A DNA stretch of 64,000 nt, from assembly GCF_030499515.1 (NCBI RefSeq), contig NZ_JASTWJ010000001.1:3328001-3392000 (forward strand), written 5' to 3'. Positions 46,935 through 55,454 of this stretch are shown here, one piece after another. The stretch is from Streptomyces sp. DT2A-34 (lineage in GTDB: Bacteria; Actinomycetota; Actinomycetes; Streptomycetales; Streptomycetaceae). Made by a program: the position numbers and the translations under genes. The first letter of the stretch is position 1; each line of letters begins with the position of its first letter. The notes under the pieces are model-generated. The model made no database searches and had not been told where the DNA came from. It worked only from the letters and a program-made list of their open reading frames with translations.

Positions 46935-47126
46935 TCAGCGGTCGGCGCTGTCCCCGTTCTGCGCGAGCCGCTCGACCCAGTACAGCTGCTTGTGCCCACG
47001 GCTATCGAGGCTGTCCGCGATCTTCTGGGCCTCGGCCCGTGTCGCGTACCGGCCCACGCGATAGCGATTGCCGTTGTCGTCCTGTCGAACGACGAGCCAG
47101 GGAAGAGTGATCGTGCTGTCGTTCAT
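46935..47126 (-). CDS. Small SPOR-like domain protein
   Basis: The ATG at 47126 (MNDSTITLPWLVVRQDDNGN) gives 63 residues. RYRVGRYATRAEAQKIADSL followed by LYWVERL is the alpha/beta pattern of a SPOR repeat. It is only one domain long, without a membrane helix, and so is probably cytoplasmic. Similar ~60-residue proteins are annotated in Streptomyces as SPOR domain-containing. Binding to denuded peptidoglycan, the usual SPOR role, is doubtful for an unexported protein. Confidence 0.75.
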   Translation of the reverse strand: MNDSTITLPWLVVRQDDNGNRYRVGRYATRAEAQKIADSLDSRGHKQLYWVERLAQNGDSADR

Positions 47127-47453
47127 CGCGCCCCACTGCTCCTTCCCGCCCACGACCGCCCGAGTCCCGCTCGCGGCCTGTGCCGTGCCCCGCCCGCTAA
47201 GGAAACCGCAATCCGCATATGCCCGAGCCTACGCCTAACCTTTACGCAGCGAATACGGCTTTTCACAAAGAGGTACGCAACCAGCCAAGTCGCCGGGGGC
47301 GCGCGGCATCGAATGCGCCGCGCGCAGGCGTCGATGCATCCGGTCACGGGCATATCGAACACGCCTGTCGCGACCTGCGAAAACCGCCAGTTTCCAACGG
47401 CCGCGGGAGAGGCGGGAGTTGGAGCTCAGGCGACGACAACTGCCGTAGAGGTG
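47127..47453. other. Gene-free stretch upstream of the SPOR-like gene
   Basis: About 330 bp with no convincing gene on either strand. 47205-47290 is less GC-rich (CCTAACCTTTACGCAGCG, GGCTTTTCACAAAGAGG) and is a likely promoter region for the SPOR-like gene. It continues into the 20 bp tandem repeats at 47454. Confidence 0.4.
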
Positions 47454-47513
47454 TGCGCTACTTCACCAACGCGTGCGCTACTCCATCACCGAGTGCGCTA
47501 CTTCACCGGGAGG
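47454..47513. repeat. Three tandem 20 bp units across a stop codon
   Basis: Units TGCGCTACTTCACCAACGCG, TGCGCTACTCCATCACCGAG and TGCGCTACTTCACCGGGAGG occupy 47454-47473, 47474-47493 and 47494-47513. The third holds the TAG stop of the GntR gene; each unit repeats that stop in the minus-strand sequence (GTAGCGCA). It looks like tandem duplication of the gene's 3' end. Confidence 0.8.
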
Positions 47514-48250
47514 TGGTACGCGACCCGGTAGCGGTCCGCCGGGATCACCACGTCCGCCGTCTCCACGGGGCGGCCGGACGCGTAGTACGTGCGCTGGACG
47601 ACCAGCACCACATGGCCGGGGACGCCGCCCAGCGCCAGCAGTTCCTCCGCCAGGCCGGGGCGTGCGCCCACCTCCTCCGTGACGTTGTCCACGACGACGT
47701 CGATGGCCGCCATGCGCTCGACGACGCCCATGCCGCCGAGCGGGCCCTCCTCGGGCAGCATCACGGGCGTACGGCCGGTGACGGCGAGAGGCTCCCAGGA
47801 CGTGGAGAGCATCATCGGCTCGCCCGCGTCCCGGAAGACGTACCTCGTGCACATGACGCGGTCGCCGGGCCGGATGCCGAGCCGCTCGGCGATGGCGCCG
47901 CTCGCCTCGGCCTGCTCGCTGCTGGACTCCCAGGTGCCGCGCGTCTCGCCGTCGGCCTGCTCCTGGCGGAAGGGGGTGGCACCGCTCGGCGGGCGGAAGC
48001 CGGAGCGGGAGATCCGGCGCGGCACGGGCCGCTCACGGACGTACGTCCCGGAGCCGGAGCGGCCCTCGACCAGCCCCTCGGCCATCAGCACCTTGCGCGC
48101 CTCCAGCGCGACGGTGTCCGAGACGCCGTACTCCTCGCGGATCCTGGCCTGGGAGGGGAGGCGGGTGTGCGGTGGCAGCGAACCGTCGACGATCTTCTTG
48201 CGGAGATCACCCGCGACGCGCAGGTACGCCGGCTGCTCACCGAAAGTCAC
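47498..48250 (-). CDS. GntR family regulator, HutC/UTRA subfamily
   Basis: The 250-residue regulator starts MTFGEQPAYLRVAGDLRKKI. The winged helix-turn-helix spans residues ~5-72 (LPSQARIREEYGVSDTVALE, LVEGRSGSGTYV). A UTRA ligand-binding domain follows from ~85 (GDRVMCTRYVFRDAGEPMML, VERMAAIDVVVDNVTEEV, VVLVVQRTYYASGRPVETAD). UTRA regulators usually respond to sugars, amino acids or their derivatives; no neighbouring operon indicates the effector. Its stop lies in a triplicated 20 bp unit. Confidence 0.92.
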   Translation of the reverse strand: MTFGEQPAYLRVAGDLRKKIVDGSLPPHTRLPSQARIREEYGVSDTVALEARKVLMAEGLVEGRSGSGTYVRERPVPRRISRSGFRPPSGATPFRQEQADGETRGTWESSSEQAEASGAIAERLGIRPGDRVMCTRYVFRDAGEPMMLSTSWEPLAVTGRTPVMLPEEGPLGGMGVVERMAAIDVVVDNVTEEVGARPGLAEELLALGGVPGHVVLVVQRTYYASGRPVETADVVIPADRYRVAYHLPVK

Positions 48251-48397
48251 TGGCCGCTCCCATCAGGCTGTACAGACAGCAACAGCGTGGCAACCGTGGG
48301 TTGTCCCATGCAAGCAAAGGCCAGAGAATCACTCGATGTGATGACTTGTGTCCGTGGAGGGCTTTACGCAGGCACTTTCTCCCCGCTATAGCCGCGC

Positions 48398-49591
48398 TCA
48401 CACCTCCACGCCGGGCGCACTCCCGCTCTCGTCCACGCTGTCGTAGTCGTCCTCGTACGTCGGCACGGTGGTGTCCAGACCCAGAGCTTTGCGCGCCGTG
48501 ACGGTCGTGGGTCCGTCGACGTACTCGTACCCGCTGTCGTAGTGCGTGTAGTACGTGTCGGCGTCGGTGGCCGCGGCCGCTCGCGCCCAGTCCTTGCGGG
48601 CGTCCTCCATCTCCTCGATCAGCTCGGCGACCGGCCGCTTCGCACCGGCCGGCCAGGTGCGCCCGCGCAACGCCTCGATCTGTTCGCCGAGTTCCGCATG
48701 GACGTCCTTCGCCCAGGCCCGGTTCGCCGCCAGGTCGTCCTCGGGGTATTCCTCGGGCTCCTCGTACAGCGTCGTGTCGATGGCGTTGGTCGCGGAGAGG
48801 AAGGCGATCTGGTCCGCGTCGAGGGTCGTCGAGTCGCCGCGCAGCGAGCCGGTCAGCTTGCCGTTCTCCCGCGTGCTGCCGAACAGGCAGGTGATCTCGC
48901 GGTCGCCGACGCGCCAGCTCTGCCGGGACGGGACGAGGTAGTAGACGTCCGCGTCGTCCGGTACGGCCCAGGTGTCCATGGCGTAACTGTCCTGGAGCGC
49001 GTAACACTTGTCGTCGGCGGTCCGCTCGACCTCGTCGTCGCCCGGGAAGGAGCCGCCCGGCAGCGTGACGACGGCGAACACCTCGCCGTCGTGCTCGCGG
49101 GCGCAGGGCACCTCGTCGATGTCGTAGGCCTCGCCCTCCAGGCTGCCGGTCGGCGTGTCGAAGCAGTCGCCCTTGGCGAGCGCGTAGGCGGTGCCCTCGC
49201 CCTTCGCGGCGTCCGTGAAGCCCTCCCAGAAGTCGGAGGCCGAGACTGTCGACAGCGTCAGCGCCCACAGCGCGAGGCCGATGGAGGACAGTACGGAACC
49301 GGCTATCGCCATGCCCTTGCCGCGCTCGCCCGTCTTCTTGATCTGCGCCAGCGCGATCAGGCCCAGCACCAGTCCCACGGCCGGCACGAAGCAGAGGATG
49401 CCGAGGACCAGGGCGCCGATGGCGACGCCGTTGACGGGCGTGGGACGGCCGTAGGGGGCGTAGGGGTGGTACGGGTACGCGTTCGGTCCCGGGGCGCCGG
49501 GTGCGCCGTGGGGGTACGGCGGCGGGGGGTACTGGCCCTGCGCGTACGGGCCCTGTGGCTGCTGGGGGCCGGAGGGCGGAGGTATGGACAC
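48398..49591 (-). CDS. DUF4190 membrane protein with septum-formation-like domain
   Basis: The 397-residue protein starts MSIPPPSGPQQPQGPYAQGQ, a Pro/Tyr/Gly/Gln-rich cytoplasmic tail. Two helices of DUF4190 type follow (VNGVAIGALVLGILCFVPAV with GLVLGLIALAQIKKTGERG, then GMAIAGSVLSSIGLALWAL). The extracellular domain contains GDCFDTPTGSLEGEAYDIDEVPC and the HDGEVFAVV motif, matching the 'septum formation' domain (PF13845 as I remember). Conserved Cys residues there could form disulfides. The name is from an early Mycobacterium annotation and its role is unproven. Confidence 0.85.
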   Translation of the reverse strand: MSIPPPSGPQQPQGPYAQGQYPPPPYPHGAPGAPGPNAYPYHPYAPYGRPTPVNGVAIGALVLGILCFVPAVGLVLGLIALAQIKKTGERGKGMAIAGSVLSSIGLALWALTLSTVSASDFWEGFTDAAKGEGTAYALAKGDCFDTPTGSLEGEAYDIDEVPCAREHDGEVFAVVTLPGGSFPGDDEVERTADDKCYALQDSYAMDTWAVPDDADVYYLVPSRQSWRVGDREITCLFGSTRENGKLTGSLRGDSTTLDADQIAFLSATNAIDTTLYEEPEEYPEDDLAANRAWAKDVHAELGEQIEALRGRTWPAGAKRPVAELIEEMEDARKDWARAAAATDADTYYTHYDSGYEYVDGPTTVTARKALGLDTTVPTYEDDYDSVDESGSAPGVEV

Positions 49592-49778
49592 GGGTACCGT
49601 GCTCCTGGTTCAGGCGGCGGGGCCGGGGGAACTGGCGTACGACTGGGCGAATCGTACGGCGATCCGGGCGGTCGACGGGCTGGTCGGCCGGTGGGGGTGC
49701 GCGTGGATGCCTGCGGCGGCCTGTGCGGCCTTGGTGGGGGTTCGCGTAGCGCCTGCGGGTGGGGGGTGAGTCGGGGCC

Positions 49779-49874
49779 GTGCCGGGGGGTGTCCGTCCTC
49801 GGTCCGGTGGTGGGCCTTGCGCTAGAGGTGCCGTTTCTTGACACCGGACTCTGCGGGCGGACACCCCCCGGCAC
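49779..49874. repeat. Inverted repeat pair in an intergenic region
   Basis: GTGCCGGGGGGTGTCCG (49779-49795) is perfectly inverted at 49858-49874 (CGGACACCCCCCGGCAC), and similarity continues imperfectly for another ~15 bases inward (toward TCCGGTG). The 62 bp between them contains no gene. This part of the 49592-50011 gap looks like a small palindromic intergenic element of the kind dispersed in Streptomyces. The rest of the gap (49592-49778) has no supported gene. Confidence 0.7.
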
Positions 49875-49950
49875 GTCCCCTTCCCGCCGCGGGCGGCTGC
49901 GGGCCCGTGGGGGGACGCCGCCCCTTCGACGCCGGATGGCCTTATAACGG

Positions 49951-49992
49951 CTCGTCCTCGCGGTCGGCCCGGGGCCGTTCCGCGAGGACGAG
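49951..49992 (-). terminator. Terminator of the subtilase gene
   Basis: CTCGTCCTCGCGG (49951-49963) and CCGCGAGGACGAG (49980-49992) form a perfect 13 bp stem; the 16-base loop contains a nested GGCCCGGGGCC hairpin. It begins 20 bp after the protease stop on the minus strand. Confidence 0.8.
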
Positions 49993-50011
49993 GGGGATCA
50001 GTGGTTCAGGG

Positions 50012-51589
50012 CTAGAACTGGAGCGCCCAGGCGTCGATCCGTCCGGTGTCGACGTTCGCGTTGTCGCTCACGCGCAGTTTCCACGTGCCGTTGGCGGCCT
50101 CCGAGGAGGCGTTCACCGAGTACGTGGTGTTGATGTTGTCCGAACTGCCGCCCGTGCCGTACGACTTGAGTGTGTACGCCGTGCCGTCGGGGGCGATCAG
50201 CTGGACCTGGAGGTCGCCGATGTACGTGTGGACGATGTGGACCTCGACCGCGAGGGCCGAGGGCGCGTTGCCGGAGACGCCGGAGACCGTCACCGGGGAC
50301 TCGACCGTGGAGTTGTCGCTGATCGTGTAGTCAGCGGTGTTCTCGAAACGTGGGCCCGGAGGGGTCGTGGTGCCGCCGCCCACGTAGAGGAGTCGGTTGG
50401 GGGAGCCCGTGCCGGGGCTGGTGACTACGCCGGTCGTGGCGGCGGACGTCAGGGCCGAGGAGACCTGGGACGGGGTGGCCGAGGGGTTGGCGGCGAGGTG
50501 GAGCGCGGCCGCGCCCGCTACGTGCGGGGTCGCCATCGACGTACCGGAGATGGTGTTGGTCGCCGAGTCGCCGGTGTTCCAGGTCGACGTGATGGACGAG
50601 CCCGGCGCGAAGAGGTCCAGGACCGAGCCGTAGTTGGAGTAGCTCGCCTTGGCGTCCGTGCTGGTGGTGGCGCCTACCGTGATGGCCTCGGTGACGCGTG
50701 CGGGCGACCTGGTGGAGGCGTTGGTCGACTCGTTGCCGGCCGCGACGGCGAAGGTGACGCCGGAGGCGATGGCGTTGCGTACGGCCGTGTCGAGGGCGGT
50801 GTCGGCGCCGCCGCCGAGGGACATGTTGGCGACGGCCGGCTTGACCGCGTTCCGGGCGACCCAGTCGATACCGGCGACGACCTGGGCGGTCGTACCGGAG
50901 CCGGAGTTGTTCAGTACGCGGACGCCGACGATCTTCGCCTTCTTGGCGACGCCGTACGACGATCCGGCGACGGTGCCCGCCACGTGCGTGCCGTGGCCGT
51001 TGCCGTCCTGGGCGGTGTTGTCGTTGTCGATGGCGTCGTAGCCGTAGGAGGCACGGCCGCCGAAGTCGCTGTGGGTGATGCGGACGCCGGTGTCGATGAC
51101 GTACGCGGTCACGCCCTGGCCGGCCGAGTCAGGGTATGTATACGAGCTGTTCAGGGGGAGGTTGCGCTGGTCTGCGCGGTCCAGGCCCCAGGAGGGCGGG
51201 TTGGTCTGGGTCGCGTCGATGCTGAAGGTGCGGTTCTGGACGACGGAGGCGACGGCCGGGTCGGCGGCGAGTGCCTTGGCCTCGGCCTCGGATGCCTCGA
51301 TGGCGTAGCCGTTGAGGGCCTTCCGGTACGTCCGCTCGATGTCGGCGCCGTACTTCTCGACCAGGGCGCGTCCGGCCTCGGAGCCCGAACGGGCGTGGTC
51401 CGCCTTGAGGTTCACGAGGTAGCTGTCGGCCACGGCGTTGACCGCGCCCGCGTACTGGATGCGGCCCTCGGGTGCGGCCGCGGCGGGGAGAGCGGAGACC
51501 AGGCTCGCGGTGAGGACCGCGGTGGCCGCGGCACTGAGGGCGGCCAGTCTTCGCCGGGTGTCTCTTCGGGAGTTACGCATCACTGCCAT
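50012..51589 (-). CDS. Secreted subtilisin-like serine protease (S8) with I9 propeptide and C-terminal P domain
   Basis: The ATG at 51589 (MAVMRNSRRDTRRRL), with AGGAGG nine bases upstream, gives 525 residues; the ATG three codons later is possible. A signal peptide ends near LPAAAA. The I9-type propeptide (DSYLVNLKADHARSGSE) spans to ~residue 125. The catalytic domain has Asp166 (VIDTGV), His199 (GHGTHVAGT) and Ser351 (SGTSMATPHVAG), as in proteinase K-like aqualysin enzymes. A P/proprotein-convertase domain covers ~420-525 (YTISDNSTVESPVTV, HTYIGDLQVQLIAPDG). It hydrolyses extracellular protein. It is a monocistronic gene with its own terminator. Confidence 0.95.
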   Translation of the reverse strand: MAVMRNSRRDTRRRLAALSAAATAVLTASLVSALPAAAAPEGRIQYAGAVNAVADSYLVNLKADHARSGSEAGRALVEKYGADIERTYRKALNGYAIEASEAEAKALAADPAVASVVQNRTFSIDATQTNPPSWGLDRADQRNLPLNSSYTYPDSAGQGVTAYVIDTGVRITHSDFGGRASYGYDAIDNDNTAQDGNGHGTHVAGTVAGSSYGVAKKAKIVGVRVLNNSGSGTTAQVVAGIDWVARNAVKPAVANMSLGGGADTALDTAVRNAIASGVTFAVAAGNESTNASTRSPARVTEAITVGATTSTDAKASYSNYGSVLDLFAPGSSITSTWNTGDSATNTISGTSMATPHVAGAAALHLAANPSATPSQVSSALTSAATTGVVTSPGTGSPNRLLYVGGGTTTPPGPRFENTADYTISDNSTVESPVTVSGVSGNAPSALAVEVHIVHTYIGDLQVQLIAPDGTAYTLKSYGTGGSSDNINTTYSVNASSEAANGTWKLRVSDNANVDTGRIDAWALQF

Positions 51590-51741
51590 CTGAGGGGTCC
51601 TCCTCGAGTGGTGGTGCGCTTGTGGGGGCGACACGAAGCGGACAGGAGCATGTCAATTTCCTGTGCTGTTGCCGTGTGTCAGCCGAAAGATTGAGGCCTC
51701 CACAGGAATTGCACAAGGGCCCTGCAGACAGAAGACGGCGA

Positions 51742-51775
51742 CGCCCTCCAGGCCGGCCTCGCCGCCTGGAGGGCG
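51742..51775. terminator. Hairpin in the gap before the orphan membrane protein
   Basis: CGCCCTCCAGGC (51742-51753) pairs perfectly with GCCTGGAGGGCG (51764-51775), 12 bp with a 10-base loop. It lies just downstream of the SDR remnant on the minus strand and probably terminated that gene. Confidence 0.6.
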
Positions 51776-51798
51776 TTCATCGCCGCCGGGTGATCCGC

Positions 51799-51944
51799 TC
51801 AGTCGCCGAAGGCGGTCGCGCGCGTGCGCTTCTCCCAGGCGGCGACGTCCTCCCGCACCTGGTCCAGGTGACCGAGTACGGCCGTGACCCCGTCGTCGCC
51901 CAACGGCAGCCGCAGCGGGGTCTCCTCGGCATCGAGCGCGGCGT
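51799..51944 (-). pseudogene. C-terminal remnant of a short-chain dehydrogenase/reductase
   Basis: The minus strand ends AALDAEETPLRLPLGDDGVT, AVLGHLDQVREDVAAWEKR and TRATAFGD before a TGA at 51799. This pattern is the usual C-terminus of Streptomyces SDR oxidoreductases (LDAxxTPLRLxLGxDAV...WE). The Rossmann fold and catalytic YxxxK are absent; upstream sequence up to the divergent start at 52083 encodes nothing recognisable. It is therefore a truncated relic. The identification relies on a ~48-residue match from memory. Confidence 0.5.
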
Positions 51945-52082
51945 GGCCGCAAGGAGGACGCGGGGCGGCCGCTGGTGCGGGCGCATGCGGAGGCGTGCCG
52001 AGCGGTGCCGAGGCCGGCGAGCCCCATGACGTAGCATCAACTTCCCGTTGTACACCTCACTTACGCCAGCGAGGCCACCGCC

Positions 52083-53048
52083 ATGGCAGACAGCGAGACT
52101 CCGCCTTCCCCCTCGCCCAGGTCCTCGGACACCTCGCCGCTGATGGACGACGTGGTCGCCGGCGTCGTTCCGGAGGCGGCGGACGCGGATCCGCGCAGAC
52201 GGAACCGGAAGATCCTCATCAGGCTGTGCTGGGTGGTCGTGAGCTCGCTCGTGCTGTTCCTGACGGCGAAGGGCACCGAGTGGCTTTTGTCGGAGCACGA
52301 CGCGGAGGTCGCCAGCGAGGCCGACGACAAGGTGGACCGGCAGGGGCCCGCGTTCACGGCGAGCACCCGGGCGGACATGGACAACCCTGAGGCGACGCTC
52401 TTCGACAAGCCCTTCTCCGCCGAGGAGAAAAAGCCGCTCATCGGGCCGCGGAAGGATATTGCCCCCTACCGGGCCGCCCACCACGGACGAGGTGTCTTCT
52501 TCACCGACGTCTGGCACGAGAGCATGGGAGTCGGGACCCGGGGATACGCCCAGGCATGGATGGTGGACATTTTCAGCGACAGGAGAGCCACCCTCATCAT
52601 CAACGGCATGCGGATGAAGGGACTTGAGTGTGTCCCCGCCAAGGCCACCACCGTGATCATCCACCCGGACGAGCGCGTCGCCACCTACGCCGGAGTGCTC
52701 TTCGACACCGCACGACCCGACACGCTGCTCATCGCCGACGCGGAGGACGAGCACTACGGGGAACCGTTCTTCAAGCACAGGACGATCGACCTCGGCAACG
52801 GCGCCGCACCCGCAGGACTGCGGATCCAGGTCACGTCCGGCACGCACGACTGCACCTGGAAGGCCTTCGAGGTCACCTACGTCGACTCCGACGGAACACA
52901 CACCCGGGACATCACGAACAACGGCGAGGGCTTCGCCGTGCGCGGCATCGCGGAGAAGCAGAAGCAGGTCTTCGATGTCTCCGAATCCGGGATCGTGGAA
53001 TGCACCCCGAAGCCCCCGACGTCCCGGCCATGCGACTACAAGTACTAG
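52083..53048 (+). CDS. Orphan single-pass membrane protein
   Basis: The 321-residue protein starts MADSETPPSPSPRSSDTSPL. A cytoplasmic Pro/Ser/Asp-rich tail with RRRNRK precedes one helix (ILIRLCWVVVSSLVLFLTA). The external ~250 residues have a mixed alpha/beta look with Cys residues (GLECVPAKATTV, GTHDCTWKAFEV, IVECTPKPPTSRPC) that could form disulfides and no recognised motif. Local composition is less GC-rich than its neighbours (runs such as GAGAAAAAGCC). It lies between an SDR remnant and a convergent acyl-CoA carboxylase operon. Family not recognised. Confidence 0.78.
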   Translation: MADSETPPSPSPRSSDTSPLMDDVVAGVVPEAADADPRRRNRKILIRLCWVVVSSLVLFLTAKGTEWLLSEHDAEVASEADDKVDRQGPAFTASTRADMDNPEATLFDKPFSAEEKKPLIGPRKDIAPYRAAHHGRGVFFTDVWHESMGVGTRGYAQAWMVDIFSDRRATLIINGMRMKGLECVPAKATTVIIHPDERVATYAGVLFDTARPDTLLIADAEDEHYGEPFFKHRTIDLGNGAAPAGLRIQVTSGTHDCTWKAFEVTYVDSDGTHTRDITNNGEGFAVRGIAEKQKQVFDVSESGIVECTPKPPTSRPCDYKY

Positions 53049-53074
53049 GGGCGCCTCGGGCGCTCGGATCGCCG

Positions 53075-53293
53075 TCAACCGGACTCCTGCCAGCTGTGCG
53101 GTGCGCGGAAGCCCGGTGTGCGTTCCGGGCGGCGCCAGCCCGCTGGGCTGTCGGGGCAGTGCGCCGCGGCGGAGTCGGGCCGGGTGGCGGCCCGGGCGAG
53201 GAGGACCGCGGTGAGGGCCGCTATCTCCTCGGCGCTCGCCCGGCCCCTCTCGACGCGGAGTTCGGCGCCGAGCGCGCCGGCCGTCGCGCTCAC
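53075..53293 (-). CDS. accE: Acyl-CoA carboxylase epsilon subunit
   Basis: The GTG at 53293 overlaps the beta-subunit stop (GTGA) and gives 72 residues. The N-terminal half (LRVERGRASAEEIAALTAVL) and the short C-terminal WRRPERTPGFRAPHSWQ motif are the hallmarks of actinobacterial AccE/PccE. These subunits bind and stimulate the beta subunit of acetyl/propionyl-CoA carboxylases. The gene follows accB directly, the standard arrangement. Confidence 0.87.
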   Translation of the reverse strand: MSATAGALGAELRVERGRASAEEIAALTAVLLARAATRPDSAAAHCPDSPAGWRRPERTPGFRAPHSWQESG

Positions 53294-54879
53294 TGCGGCG
53301 GGTTGCCGTGCTTGCGCGACGGCAGGTCGGCGTGCTTCGTACGGAGCATCGCGAGCGAGCGGATCAGGATCTCGCGGGTTTCCGCCGGGTCGATGACGTC
53401 GTCGACCAGGCCCCGCTCGGCCGCGTAGTACGGGTGCATCAGCTCGGACTTGTACTGCTTGACCATCTCGGCGCGCTTGGCGTCGGGGTCGTCGGCCGCG
53501 GCCATGTCGCGCCGGAAGATGACGCCCGCCGCGCCTTCCGCGCCCATCACGGCGATCTCGTTGGTCGGCCAGGCGAAGGTCAGATCGGCGCCGATGGACT
53601 GGGAGTCCAGCACGATGTACGCGCCGCCGTAGGCCTTGCGCAGGACGATCGAGACCCTGGGGACGGTGGCGTTGCAGTAGGCGTAGAGGAGTTTCGCGCC
53701 GTGGCGGATGATGCCGCCGTGCTCCTGGTCCGCCCCGGGCAGGAAGCCCGGCACGTCGAGCAGGGTCACGATCGGGATGCTGCAGGCGTCGCACATCGTC
53801 ACGAAGCGGCCGGCCTTCTCCGAGGCCGCGATGTCCAGTACGCCGGCCAGCGTCTGCGGCTGGTTGGCGACGATGCCCACCACCCGGCCGTCCAGCCGGG
53901 CGAGGCCGCAGACGATGTTCCGGGCCCAGCGCTCGTGGACCTCCAGCCAGTCGCCGTCGTCGACGAGTTCCTCGATCACCTTGTGCATGTCGTACGGCTG
54001 GTTGCCGTCCTGCGGCACGAGGTCGTAGAGCGTGGAGGTGAGCCGGTTCGGCGGGTCGTCCGAGGGGTGGACGGGCGGGTTCTGCCGGTTGTTGGAGGGC
54101 AGCAGGGAGAGCAGGTAGCGCACTTCCGCCAGACAGGTCTCCTCGTCCTCGTACACGAAGTGCGCCACCCCGGACGTCGTGGCGTGCACGTCCGCGCCGC
54201 CCACCGCGTTCTGGGTGAGCTGCGCGCCGGTGACGGCGCTGACCACGTCGGGACCGGTGATGAACATCTGCGCGGTCTCGCGCACCATGAACACGAAGTC
54301 CGTCAGCGCCGGCGAGTACGCCGCGCCGCCCGCGCACGGGCCGAGCATCACCGAGATCTGCGGGATCACCCCCGAGGCACGGGTGTCGCGGCGGAAGATC
54401 CCGCCGTAGCCGGCCAGCGCGGAGACGCCCTCCTGGATCCGCGCGCCGGCCCCGTCGTTGAGGCTCACGAGCGGAGCGCCCGCCGAGAGCGCCATGTCCA
54501 TGATCTTGTGGATCTTCGCGGCGTGCGCCTCGCCGAGCGAGCCGCCGAAGATCCTGAAGTCATGCGCGTAGACGAAGACGGTCCGGCCGTCGACCGTGCC
54601 CCAGCCGGTGATCACACCGTCCGTGTACGGCCGCTTGTGCTCCAGCCCGAAGCCGCTCGCCCGGTGCCGGCGCAGCTGCTCCACCTCCTGGAAGGAGCCG
54701 GGGTCCAGCAGCAGCGCGATCCGCTCCCGGGGCGTCAGCTTCCCTCTGGCGTGCTGCGCCCGGGTCGCCTGCTCCCCCGGGCCGGCCTCGGCCCGCGCCC
54801 GGATCCGAGCGAGTCCGGCCAGGTGCTCACCGGTCACCTCGCCGGCCGGCTCACCGGTCACCTCGTCGGTCACGGACAT
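53290..54879 (-). CDS. accB: Acyl-CoA carboxylase carboxyltransferase (beta) subunit
   Basis: The 529-residue protein starts MSVTDEVTGEPAGEVTGEHL. N-terminal and C-terminal crotonase-like lobes show the acyl-CoA oxyanion motif GGSLGEAHAAKIHKIMD and GAGARIQEGV, and the biotin-side motifs GFLPGADQEHGGIIRHGAKL and FAWPTNEIAVMGAEGA. Residue 422, the position that sets substrate preference in S. coelicolor PccB (Asp) versus AccB (Ile), is Ile here (KAYGGAYIVLDS). This predicts use of acetyl-CoA as well as propionyl-CoA. The biotinylated alpha subunit must be encoded elsewhere. A frameshifted flavin reductase gene is 32 bp upstream. Confidence 0.93.
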   Translation of the reverse strand: MSVTDEVTGEPAGEVTGEHLAGLARIRARAEAGPGEQATRAQHARGKLTPRERIALLLDPGSFQEVEQLRRHRASGFGLEHKRPYTDGVITGWGTVDGRTVFVYAHDFRIFGGSLGEAHAAKIHKIMDMALSAGAPLVSLNDGAGARIQEGVSALAGYGGIFRRDTRASGVIPQISVMLGPCAGGAAYSPALTDFVFMVRETAQMFITGPDVVSAVTGAQLTQNAVGGADVHATTSGVAHFVYEDEETCLAEVRYLLSLLPSNNRQNPPVHPSDDPPNRLTSTLYDLVPQDGNQPYDMHKVIEELVDDGDWLEVHERWARNIVCGLARLDGRVVGIVANQPQTLAGVLDIAASEKAGRFVTMCDACSIPIVTLLDVPGFLPGADQEHGGIIRHGAKLLYAYCNATVPRVSIVLRKAYGGAYIVLDSQSIGADLTFAWPTNEIAVMGAEGAAGVIFRRDMAAADDPDAKRAEMVKQYKSELMHPYYAAERGLVDDVIDPAETREILIRSLAMLRTKHADLPSRKHGNPPQ

Positions 54880-54911
54880 GGTTCCTCCTTACGTCTCCTC
54901 GGCACGTCTCC

Positions 54912-55444
54912 TCAGCCGGCGTGCGCAGGCGCGCCCCGCTCGGCGGCGGCCACGCAGGCCCCCGTCCCCGAGCACAGGGCGGCGAACCCTCGGTCCACGT
55001 ACACCGCCGGCGCCCCCTTCTCCTCGACGTGCACGGCCTGTACCTCGCCGAGCAGGATGATTGGTCGCCCGCGGGGTAGCGCTCGTGCACGGTGCACTCG
55101 ACGACCGCGAGCGCCCCGTCGAGCACGGTCCCGCCCCGTGCGGTGCGGATGAACTCCCCGCCCGCGAACTTGTCCGCGGACTTGCGCGCGAAGCGCATGG
55201 CCAGCTCGGTGTGGTCGTCGCGCAGCACGCTCACCGCGAACTCGCCGCAACTGTCGAACACGGGGAAGGAGTTGGCCGTACGGGCCAGGCAGACCAGCGC
55301 GAGCGGCGGCTCCATCGAGACGGACACGAACGAGCTGGCGGTGAAACCGTGCGGGACTCCCCCGCGGTCGTGGGCGGTGACGAGCGCCACCCCGGCGGGC
55401 ACCCGGGCCATGGCGTCCCGGAGCATTCCCTGGTCGGCGGCCAT
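54912..55444 (-). pseudogene. Flavin reductase family protein, one-base frameshift
   Basis: The ATG at 55444 (MAADQGMLRDAMARVPAGVA), with AAGGAG upstream, begins a flavin reductase (FMN-binding split barrel) of about 177 residues. Family motifs: GVPHGFTASSFVSVSMEPPL, ANSFPVFDSCGEFAVSVL and RFARKSADKFAG. After CTVHERYPAGD the frame switches; IILLGEVQAVHVEEKGAP continues in another frame to a stop at 54912, showing one missing base near 55060-55066. Members supply reduced FMN to partner oxygenases. The gene is in line with accB and a truncated MBL gene, an arrangement known from aromatic polyketide clusters. Confidence 0.8.
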
Positions 55445-55454
55445 CTTCGACTCC

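Noticed and set aside
49584..49769. A 61-codon plus-strand frame divergent from the DUF4190 gene.
   Set aside because: It has no convincing ribosome-binding site or family features and overlaps the start of the opposite gene.
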